From contig CAWHIK010000004.1 of assembly GCA_963829485.1 (NCBI GenBank), positions 186,001 to 250,000 of the forward strand: a stretch of 64,000 nucleotides of DNA, in the 5' to 3' direction. The stretch is from JBGPQJ01 sp963829485. GTDB lineage: Bacteria; Chloroflexota; Anaerolineae; Anaerolineales; Villigracilaceae. Below are positions 43,764 to 50,848 of the stretch, piece after piece; the stretch's first letter is position 1; each line of letters starts with the position of its first letter. The notes beneath the pieces are model-generated. The model made no database searches and had not been told where the DNA came from. It was given only the letters and a program-made list of their open reading frames with translations. The position numbers and the translations under genes were made by a program.

Positions 43764-45740
43764 TTAGGGACAGGTTAGTTCAAAGAGCACTACATAGTTG
43801 TCTGAATATATTTGTTTCCCGCATACGGGAATGAATTTGCCTATCAAAAAATCAAACGCAAGTTTGTGATCACCGTTCCAATCATGAAATTGCATGAACC
43901 ACAGAACATCCCCACTTAATAATAAATGAGTCACTCCCAGTTCACGTAAAGATGTCCTTACACTATTCACATCCTCTGAGTTAATCCTCGCCATGCTTGT
44001 CCAGCTAAGCGGATCTGTGCTTTGAAGACATTGATCGCCGCAATAATATGTCTCTCCGTTCCACAATTGCATAACATGCGCATCATGAAGTAAGTTATTT
44101 CGGATAAATTGATCGGCGTTGAAAACCGGGACTTCACGGGACAGAAAGTCACCTTTAGATTCAATTCCGACGATGACCCCGAATGGCTGGACGGTAGAAA
44201 TATATATCCCCTGATAAACTACGGTGGAGACAATTGCCCCTCCGACCAATCCGGCCAAAAGAATTCGTTGAGTGCGAGTTGATCCTAATGACGCGAGTAC
44301 GACAGCAGTGATGATTGAAAGTAACGGAAATATTGGCAATAAGAAGCGTATTTGCTGCGATCCTGTTGCCCAGTAAGCAAAATAGATTAATGTAAAAAGC
44401 CCGATAAGGTTAGCTTTGCCATCTCCGCGCCTAAGTGGGTAAAGTATAGCAATGATAAACAGGAAACTGGGAACTTCTGTTGAGAATGTGTTGAATTTTT
44501 TTGACTGAATGAAGATATTAAACGGTAGTAACAAATAATCCCAAAGAGTGTTTCCGGTACCAAAATTGTGAAGAAACTCGTTCAATAGCGTCAGGCGATC
44601 CGGCTCCCAGCCTGGACCGCCGAAAAAGAAAGGATAGATCGGATTCCCACTGGCGAGATAATTTCGGATATACCATGGGGATGCAATCAAGATTCCTACG
44701 GCACCATATCTTAGTGCATTGAAAAAGATTCCTTGCCATTGAGCACGACTTTGCCATAAAATCCAAAGCCCGAGAAGCCCAGCAGTTACTATGGCTAAAT
44801 ACTTGCTCCCGAGCGCAAAACCAATTGAAATTCCTGCGATTATTAACCAAGTTGAATTTCGGCTTCTTGTCCATAGGAGAACTGCATATAATGATAAAAA
44901 TTCATACAAAGCCCACCCTACATCAATATAAGCCCATGTTCCCCAAATAGGCAAAGTGGGGATCCCCAGCATTAATGCCAATGCAATCCATGCAACGCGA
45001 CGGTTAATAATTTTGTCTGCCAGTAAAAATGTGGCCGCATAGAGGCAAATCGTATATGTGAGATGGATCAACTTGGCATACAAATCGCTGTGGAACGCCA
45101 ATCCAAATGTAAATAACATCTCAAGGGTGAAAGGGTGGTTAATTTGATAGTTTTCCAACGAGAATGCAATGCCCTTTTCCCTAAGGAAGGTGACTGGTCC
45201 TTGTAAGTGATACATTAGACTGTCGTAATCCCAGGGAGGGGTGAGTGACTGGGCTAAACTAAGCACAAGGACAATCCCGGCGGAAATTATTATTATTCTC
45301 GAAGGCTTATTCAGTCTTGCCCATGCTGGATGCACCTTCGAAATCTGCTTGGGCAGAGCCGAGAGAATCATTGACCACTCTGGCAGGGTCAGGGCGAATA
45401 GTCCTGCAAAAAGTATCAATAAGGCTAATGGCGTCAAGTGTTTGATGATGCCGAGTCCAAGTATGGCATATGCAAAAATCCCAAAGCCAATGGGTAAGCC
45501 AAAAATTAGTTGCTCTGCCCCGGTCAAAAAGCTTGCATTTAGGAAGCGCAAGACGGTACGTCCAATTGCTATTCCGAGTAGCAGGGTCAGCATCCAGAGT
45601 CCAAGCGTGAAAATAACATTGGCTAGGGCTATTACCCCGAGTCTATCTAGTCCGCGCTCAGGAAAAGCTAGACGAAGGATAGCAAGAAATATTGAAAATA
45701 CCAAGAAAACAAAAACGGAGCGGGTATGGTGTATTTTCAC
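43764..45740 (-). CDS. Large GT-C-type membrane glycosyltransferase-like protein
   Basis: A 658-residue integral membrane protein with about 13 helices and a C-terminal soluble part from about residue 520. PPWDYDSLMYHLQGPVTFLREKGIAF near residue 175 is the acidic first loop (W-D-x-D-S/A-x-x-Y) found in GT-C transferases and in the ArnT/PMT-like proteins of unassigned families, which use polyprenyl-phosphate sugars at the outer face of the membrane. HPFTLEMLFTFGLAF follows as the next loop. The C-terminal part (NADQFIRNNLLHDAHVMQLWNGETYYCGDQC; TSLRELGVTHLLLSG) is common in such archaeal and Chloroflexota proteins. Donor and acceptor are unknown. Confidence 0.75.
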   Translation of the reverse strand: MKIHHTRSVFVFLVFSIFLAILRLAFPERGLDRLGVIALANVIFTLGLWMLTLLLGIAIGRTVLRFLNASFLTGAEQLIFGLPIGFGIFAYAILGLGIIKHLTPLALLILFAGLFALTLPEWSMILSALPKQISKVHPAWARLNKPSRIIIISAGIVLVLSLAQSLTPPWDYDSLMYHLQGPVTFLREKGIAFSLENYQINHPFTLEMLFTFGLAFHSDLYAKLIHLTYTICLYAATFLLADKIINRRVAWIALALMLGIPTLPIWGTWAYIDVGWALYEFLSLYAVLLWTRSRNSTWLIIAGISIGFALGSKYLAIVTAGLLGLWILWQSRAQWQGIFFNALRYGAVGILIASPWYIRNYLASGNPIYPFFFGGPGWEPDRLTLLNEFLHNFGTGNTLWDYLLLPFNIFIQSKKFNTFSTEVPSFLFIIAILYPLRRGDGKANLIGLFTLIYFAYWATGSQQIRFLLPIFPLLSIITAVVLASLGSTRTQRILLAGLVGGAIVSTVVYQGIYISTVQPFGVIVGIESKGDFLSREVPVFNADQFIRNNLLHDAHVMQLWNGETYYCGDQCLQSTDPLSWTSMARINSEDVNSVRTSLRELGVTHLLLSGDVLWFMQFHDWNGDHKLAFDFLIGKFIPVCGKQIYSDNYVVLFELTCP

Positions 45741-45791
45741 AATATTAATTCGAGACTATGCTCAAAATGCGATAATGCCTGTTTGAAAGTG

Positions 45792-46403
45792 TCACAAACG
45801 AGATAGTTCTGCCAGGAATTGAATTTTTCCCCCAATGGCATTTTGAAAGAACAAAGGATACATACCTGGTATCTTTTCCAAGCGTTTATTTTCACGCAGG
45901 TTATTTTTTACTAGCATCGCTTCCCATTCAATGCGTGAAAAATAATTATAGGGTAATATCACTCCGTGATGGCGATTTCCCACCCAGTCTAGAAATTTTA
46001 GAATGACGTCGTCGTATCGGGATTCAGAAAAATGATCTTTGACGTGAATTTTCCCACTACATACGCGGGCACACTCGTTCAATACTTGAATGGGATTGAG
46101 CGCATGGTGCAACACATCCACTAACAATACAGCAGAGAATGAGTTGTCATCGAAGGGCAGGTCCTTACCGTTGTATTGCAGCACGGGAATGTATGTTTCC
46201 GGGCGGAGAAGAGTATCCACGCCTATAATGGAAACGTCGTTCCGGAGATCCATAAGCAACTTGCTGATCATTCCATTACCGCAACCAACATCTAGTGCGG
46301 TCCCTGGTAGGAGATGATCCTTCATTGCGTTCGCGATAGCAAGAACACGCCTTTGAAAAACAACCCTTTGATGGAGCGCACCGATGGATTTTTGAATCAT
46401 CAT
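45792..46403 (-). CDS. Class I SAM-dependent methyltransferase
   Basis: A 203-residue methyltransferase with the SAM-binding loop ALDVGCGNGMISKLL (motif I, about residues 36-50), IIGVDTLLRPE (motif II), and LPFDDNSFSAVLLVDVLHHALNPIQVLNECARVC (motifs III-IV). Its pattern matches the Methyltransf_11 group (UbiE/COQ5-like), but members in polysaccharide clusters act on sugars or lipid carriers. The start MMIQKS is near a distance of 65 bases from the next gene's end. It lies between two membrane proteins of the cluster. The substrate is unknown. Confidence 0.85.
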   Translation of the reverse strand: MMIQKSIGALHQRVVFQRRVLAIANAMKDHLLPGTALDVGCGNGMISKLLMDLRNDVSIIGVDTLLRPETYIPVLQYNGKDLPFDDNSFSAVLLVDVLHHALNPIQVLNECARVCSGKIHVKDHFSESRYDDVILKFLDWVGNRHHGVILPYNYFSRIEWEAMLVKNNLRENKRLEKIPGMYPLFFQNAIGGKIQFLAELSRL

Positions 46404-46468
46404 TCCTCGCGGGAGTTTAGTCAGTTTGTCTTACCGGATTCTGTCGGCATGCGTAAACAGGTCGAATT

Positions 46469-47959
46469 TTATTGTGGAGCACTTAAAATAATAGCGACAT
46501 CGTCTTGATACAGGACATTCCAGTGATAATTGTCCTGCAGCATGTTTGCCAACTGCGACTGTGGTTCAACAATAACCCATTCGATGAGGTAACGTGAAAA
46601 AATATCCTGCCAGTCAGAAAGAGTAACCACAGCTTCATATTGCCTCGTAAGAAAGCCTTGTGTTTTAGCTTCTATAGTCCCGTCCGCGATACTATCAATG
46701 AAGGGAGACTGACCAGGCCATAAATTTAAGGCAATAAATCCTCCCCAGTTGAGATCGTTGAACATGTGACCTTCCTGGGGATTCTCTTTCAGCCAAGCAA
46801 TCGCGTTTACGGGGAAAAATGTTGGCTCGAAGACGTAATTCGATTGTAGTGACTTATTGGTGAGTACTAATATCCCCAAGATGAATGTCGTCAAGAGTGG
46901 GAAGAATATTCCATGAAGTTGGCTTTCAATTGTTCTAAAGGTGGTTTCCACGCGCAGGAGGGCTCTAGTGTTTTCAGTACCTTGCAAAGTCCCTGCAAGA
47001 ACAAAGACTGCAACCATGCCGTAGAGATGCACGTTTCTTGTTGAAATGAGGCTCATTATTGTAAATCCCGCCAAGAGGATAGCCTGTCCGGTAGGAATTT
47101 TTTTCTTATTAATACCTAAAAGGAAAATGGATAGTGCGATCAAAAGGAGCAGGATGCGCATTTCAGGCAGCTGAAAGTTTGGCGAATTGGATTCCGCCAT
47201 ACGGGACATCATATATTGATTGTTGACAAATCCTAGTAGGCTGACCCACGATTGAATACCCGATGGCGTGAACAAGCAGGCAATCATTGAAAGCAACAAG
47301 GTCAACCAAAGTTTCTTACCGGCCGAAATGTCCGCGTTTTGCTTGTCAAAAATATAATCCCATGTTGAACCTGCGGCGTAGGCGAGTAGCACAAGAATGC
47401 CTGCAATAAACTCGCCATGCAGGTTGCTCCAGAGAACCATTAAAGCGGGAAATATCCATAAAGGAGTTTTTTCTCCCCGCGCAAGTTGATCGGTCATAAT
47501 AAGCAAGATGGCGAGCATCAGCATCGAGAAAAGATGCGGGCGGGTAATCCAATGAATGGAGGTGGCAGCCGCCCCTAGCAAAAAAAGGAATAATAGAGGA
47601 ATGCGCAAGTTGAAGCGCTTGATAGAATTGCGAAGAAGAAGATAGAAAGTTGTTGCGAGTATCGTGGCAGAGACTACGATTGTACCCGCGAGACCGGTCA
47701 TGGAATAAATTCCAAAAAACAATAAATCCGACAGCCATTCATGAGAGACGTAGGGAATGTTCCGGTAAGGGTAGGCGAACGGCTCAGTGGCGGGAATTTC
47801 TTTAGTCCGCGCAATAACCTGCCCGACTAGAATATGTCGCGGTAGATCACCATCCATATTTAGCATGCGATTTCCCAGAAGCAAGACGGCCAAGAAGATT
47901 GAGATAAAGAAAATATCCTGTATTCTTGGGAAAAAATACGGTAATAACTTGGATCGCAT
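46469..47959 (-). CDS. Polytopic membrane protein, GT-C-like, of the surface-polysaccharide cluster
   Basis: A 496-residue protein with about 11 membrane helices and a soluble C-terminal 120 residues. The first loop LNMDGDLPRHILVGQVIARTKEIPATEPFAYPYRNIPYVSHEWLSDLLFFGIYSMTG has an acidic D-G-D-x-P/x-x-H pattern and a HEWLSD segment seen in a group of bacterial membrane proteins of unassigned function (often with GT-C topology). The C-terminal FNDLNWGGFIALNLWPGQSPFIDS looks like the end domain of those proteins. It adjoins the polyprenyl-phosphate GT2 gene by 6 bases. I can support the topology and context, not a reaction. Confidence 0.7.
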   Translation of the reverse strand: MRSKLLPYFFPRIQDIFFISIFLAVLLLGNRMLNMDGDLPRHILVGQVIARTKEIPATEPFAYPYRNIPYVSHEWLSDLLFFGIYSMTGLAGTIVVSATILATTFYLLLRNSIKRFNLRIPLLFLFLLGAAATSIHWITRPHLFSMLMLAILLIMTDQLARGEKTPLWIFPALMVLWSNLHGEFIAGILVLLAYAAGSTWDYIFDKQNADISAGKKLWLTLLLSMIACLFTPSGIQSWVSLLGFVNNQYMMSRMAESNSPNFQLPEMRILLLLIALSIFLLGINKKKIPTGQAILLAGFTIMSLISTRNVHLYGMVAVFVLAGTLQGTENTRALLRVETTFRTIESQLHGIFFPLLTTFILGILVLTNKSLQSNYVFEPTFFPVNAIAWLKENPQEGHMFNDLNWGGFIALNLWPGQSPFIDSIADGTIEAKTQGFLTRQYEAVVTLSDWQDIFSRYLIEWVIVEPQSQLANMLQDNYHWNVLYQDDVAIILSAPQ

Positions 47960-47965
47960 GGATGA

Positions 47966-49121
47966 TTATTTCAAATTTGTGTTCAGAATGCCGAGAAAGA
48001 AACTTGCAAAGAATATTTGAAATCCTAAAGCAAATAAGATCGCTCCGGGGATAACGAGACGCATCGAAAGACTAGGCTCAAGTGGACCGAAAAGAGTTTG
48101 ACCCCAATAGACAAGAGCGCTGACAGAACTGGCAAAACCCACTAGAATCATGCCAAGGCTGATGAGGATCCCCCTTTCAAGTGAAATGCGCTTGACAACC
48201 TGTTCCATCGACTGATCGCGAGGAAGCAGTTTTGAATTTACGCCGAAGACATACGTGAAAAGTGAGAATAGAATAGATTGAACTCCTATGATGATAAGGA
48301 TTGAGGCGTACATGAGAGTATTAATATCCAAAATGATCTGACCTAGATTGATTGGACCAGGAAGAAGGAACGTTGATAAAAGGGCTCCAAAACCGACCAG
48401 TAAGATGCCAGGGTAGAAAAAGAGCCAACGTGGACTATACAAGAGCAAGAATCTTAAGTGTCTCCAGCCGTCACTCCATGTGCGTAAATGCGGAGGGCGA
48501 GTTCGTCCATCGCGATATAGGATGGTCGGAACTTCTTTTATCGTCAAACCATGCATGGTTGCCTTGACGATCATTTCGCTCGCAAATTCCATACCGGTGG
48601 TTTGCAGGTTAAGTGTGATAATTGCGTCTTTTCGAAAACCCCTTAATCCACAGTGAAAGTCTCCGATATTGCTGCGGAAGAATAAGCGAGCAATCCAACT
48701 CAGCACGGGATTGCCTAAGTAGCGATGAAGAATTGGCATTGCGCCCGGCATTATCCCACCTTTGAATCGGTTCCCCATCACGAGATCATACCCATCACTC
48801 AAGGCATCAATAAAAACCCGCAGGTTGGAAAAATCATAGCTATCGTCTGCGTCACCCATAATCACAAATTTTCCCCGTGCTGCTTCAATACCGCCCATTA
48901 AGGGCACTTCCGTACCCCCTTTGTTCGATGTTTATCAGACGAACACCCATCCGAGATGCGACTTCCTGAGATCCATCTGTGCTTCCGTTGTCTGCGATGA
49001 CTATTTCGCCTGCGATATTATTCGTTGATAAAAAGGTCTGTGCTTTTCTGATGCATATTTCAAGTGTTTCGCTTTCGTTAAGACATGGCATCACAATGGA
49101 ATGCGTAATTGTCTCTGACAT
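47966..49121 (-). CDS. Polyprenol-phosphate glycosyltransferase (GT2 with C-terminal membrane helices), frame broken once
   Basis: Corrected length about 384 residues. The N-terminal GT-A domain shows SIVMPCLNESETLEICIRKA, IVIADNGSTDGSQEVA, and, after the break, GKFVIMGDADDSYDF, with the donor-binding DxD-like D-A-D, and MGNRFKGGIMPGAMP; the C-terminal 150 residues have four hydrophobic helices. This is the DPM1/GtrB layout that charges a polyprenyl-phosphate carrier for use by the GT-C proteins encoded downstream. The break is at about 48889-48901 (a GGG run): skipping one base joins the two frames, which otherwise end at 48885 and start at 48907. The start is an ATG at 49121. It is the first gene of the minus-strand polysaccharide run. 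Confidence 0.85.
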
Positions 49122-49140
49122 ACGATAATTTTACCTGAAT

Positions 49141-49174
49141 AAAAGAAAACGGCGCACAGTTGATAGTGCGCCGT
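49141..49174 (-). terminator. Intrinsic terminator after rpoD
   Basis: Perfect 9-bp stem ACGGCGCAC / GTGCGCCGT with an 8-base loop, followed on the minus strand by TTTTCTTTT. It lies 20 bases after the rpoD stop codon and separates it from the polysaccharide genes. Confidence 0.9.
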
Positions 49175-49193
49175 AAGGTGTTGGTAAGGTTGT

Positions 49194-50441
49194 TTATTCC
49201 CCCAGGTAATCCCTTAATTTTCTGCGGATCGATGGGTGCCTTAGTCTGCTCAATGCCTGAGCTTCGATTTGACGAACGCGCTCGCGTGTGACCCCCATCT
49301 TTCTTCCCACTTCCTCAAGGGTGTAAGCCTGGCCATCGAGCAGACCGTAGCGTAATTGCAGAATCCTGACTTCGCGAGGGGGAAGTCCGTTAAGGACTTC
49401 ACTCAGGTGTTCGCGAAGCAAATTATAGGTCGCGGTGTCATCCGGCGGAGCTGCCTCATCATCCTCGATAAAATCGCCCAGTACCGAATCTTCCTCATCG
49501 TCTGTGGGTGTTTCAAGTGAAAGGGGACGACGGGCAACCTGGATCATGTTCTCGACTTTTTTAGGTGGAACTTCCAGTGCGTCAGCCAATTCCTCGACCG
49601 ACGGTTCCCGACCAAGCCGCTGGGTTAGTTGATGCTGAACACGAAGCAGCTTGTTGATCTGATCGCCCATGTGGACGGGGACACGGATGGTTCGACCCTG
49701 GTCGGCGATGGCACGTGTAACGGCTTGCCGGATCCACCAGGTGGCATAGGTTGAGAATTTGTGCCCTCGGCGGTAATCGAACTTTTTAGTCGCCCGGATT
49801 AAGCCGATGTTTCCTTCCTGGATCAGGTCAAGGAAGGGTACGCCGCGTCCCATGTATTTCTTGGCTACCGATATTACGAGGCGGGAATTCGCAGTGATCA
49901 AGTGCTCACGGGCAGCCCAACCGTCCTCTATCAGCCGGCGTAATTCCATCCTGCGTCGAGGATTGACGTTGCCCTTGGCGAGCTCCTCGCGTGACATTCG
50001 ACCGCGTTCGATGCGTTGAGCCAGTTCGACTTCCTCCTCGGCAGTCAGTAAGGGTACCCGGCTGACTTCCTTGAGATAAAGACCGATGGTGTCGTCGGTG
50101 TCGATGTTTGCCAGATAATCGTCGAGTGCGATGTCCGGCTCCGCTTCGGCTTCCGTTTCCTTTCCTTCTGCCGCGATCAATTCCTCTTCGGATGGCTCCA
50201 GCGTGGCGGTGTCTTCGATGAAAGGAATGCCGGCGCTTAAAAGCGCGGCAAATGCCTCCTCCAGCTGCTCAACGTCCTGCTCAGCTTCCGGGAAGAAGTG
50301 AAGAATGTCGTCGATGGTGATGTAAGATTTCTGGCGACCCAGCTCAATAAGCCTGGATAGCGCAGAATACTCATCGTCGTCTTCTTCGACGCCTATAAGT
50401 ATTGGGTCTTCCATTCGTTTCTTTATTTTCTTTTCCTTCAT
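49194..50441 (-). CDS. rpoD: Primary RNA polymerase sigma factor
   Basis: A 415-residue group 1 sigma-70. It has the region 1.2 segment DTIGLYLKEVSRVPLLTAEEEVELAQRIE, region 2 with RGVPFLDLIQEGNIGLIRATKKFDYRRGHKFSTYATWWIRQAVTRAIADQGRTIRVPVHM (core binding and -10 recognition), region 3, and region 4 with LPPREVRILQLRYGL and LEEVGRKMGVTRERVRQIEAQALSRLRH for -35 recognition. An acidic region 1.1 of about 100 residues precedes. Another ATG nine codons later (50414) is a possible start. Two promoters, one just upstream and one further away beyond a terminator-like hairpin, suggest regulated expression. Confidence 0.95.
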   Translation of the reverse strand: MKEKKIKKRMEDPILIGVEEDDDEYSALSRLIELGRQKSYITIDDILHFFPEAEQDVEQLEEAFAALLSAGIPFIEDTATLEPSEEELIAAEGKETEAEAEPDIALDDYLANIDTDDTIGLYLKEVSRVPLLTAEEEVELAQRIERGRMSREELAKGNVNPRRRMELRRLIEDGWAAREHLITANSRLVISVAKKYMGRGVPFLDLIQEGNIGLIRATKKFDYRRGHKFSTYATWWIRQAVTRAIADQGRTIRVPVHMGDQINKLLRVQHQLTQRLGREPSVEELADALEVPPKKVENMIQVARRPLSLETPTDDEEDSVLGDFIEDDEAAPPDDTATYNLLREHLSEVLNGLPPREVRILQLRYGLLDGQAYTLEEVGRKMGVTRERVRQIEAQALSRLRHPSIRRKLRDYLGE

Positions 50442-50454
50442 GTTAATCAGAATC

Positions 50455-50483
50455 AGGATACTCTATTTTGAAGCATAATTCAA
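50455..50483 (-). promoter_or_regulatory. Proximal promoter of rpoD
   Basis: On the minus strand -35 TTGAAT, 17-base spacer, -10 TATCCT. The expected start of transcription is only about 7 bases from the rpoD ATG, so the message would have almost no leader. Confidence 0.55.
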
Positions 50484-50517
50484 TACCCATTAAATTGGGC
50501 GCCTATTGGGGCACTAT

Positions 50518-50541
50518 AAAAAGCACCGCCAGCAATGGCGG
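50518..50541 (-). terminator. Intrinsic terminator or attenuator between the distal promoter and rpoD
   Basis: Minus-strand stem CCGCCA / TGGCGG with loop TTGC, then TGC and T5. It lies about 77 bases before the rpoD start and inside the transcript from the distal promoter. Confidence 0.6.
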
Positions 50542-50662
50542 ATGGGAAAATCCTTGCTTAGAAATCCAGTTCCCCGCTAATTGAGAGGACAGAAGTAAAG
50601 GTTTTTCCGAAGGTAAGTGGGCGATCTCAAAGAAATCGAACCCGCGTACGCCTTGTTTACCG
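50518..50662 (-). ncRNA. Candidate structured small RNA or attenuated leader upstream of rpoD
   Basis: A transcript of about 145 bases would run from the strong promoter at 50669-50697 to the hairpin-plus-T5 at 50518-50541. Structure seen on the minus strand: outer GGTAA / TTACC around a 7-bp hairpin CGATTTC-TTT-GAGATCG, and a later GCGG..GGAA / TTCC..CCGC pairing that would compete with the terminator stem, the logic of an attenuator. It carries no good open frame. Either a stand-alone RNA (a 6S-like RNA is not excluded but I could not match it) or a leader of rpoD. Confidence 0.4.
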
Positions 50663-50668
50663 AGTATT

Positions 50669-50697
50669 ACTATACAGAAAATCAAAGGTAAAGTCAA
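50669..50697 (-). promoter_or_regulatory. Distal strong sigma-70 promoter upstream of rpoD
   Basis: -35 TTGACT, 17-base spacer, -10 TATAGT on the minus strand: five of six matches in each box. The transcript would start near 50662. Confidence 0.75.
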
Positions 50698-50755
50698 GCG
50701 GCAATATAAACTCTAATGAAATATTAATCAATTACATTTATCCTGCCGAAAAATA

Positions 50756-50784
50756 TTGTCATTTGGCTTGGATAGCTGTAAAAT
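50756..50784 (+). promoter_or_regulatory. Promoter of the membrane pyrophosphatase gene
   Basis: -35 TTGTCA, 17-base spacer, -10 TAAAAT, 64 bases before the ATG at 50849. It is divergent from the distal rpoD promoter, about 60 bases apart. Confidence 0.65.
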
Positions 50785-50794
50785 AATTAAAATC

Positions 50795-50816
50795 CTTCAC
50801 GCCTTTTGGCGTGAAG
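50795..50816 (+). promoter_or_regulatory. 5' leader hairpin of the pyrophosphatase mRNA
   Basis: Perfect 9-bp stem CTTCACGCC / GGCGTGAAG with loop TTTT, starting about 5 bases after the expected transcription start and 32 bases before the ATG. No T-tract follows, so it is not a terminator. Such a 5'-terminal stem can protect mRNA from decay or bind a protein. Confidence 0.6.
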
Positions 50817-50848
50817 TGGTTAAATCCCCAATCGCTCCTGGAGGAAAC

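Noticed and set aside
50620..50650. GGGTTCGATTTC resembling a tRNA T-arm upstream of rpoD
   Set aside because: No acceptor stem, anticodon arm or matching T-stem could be built around it; the bases form a different hairpin.
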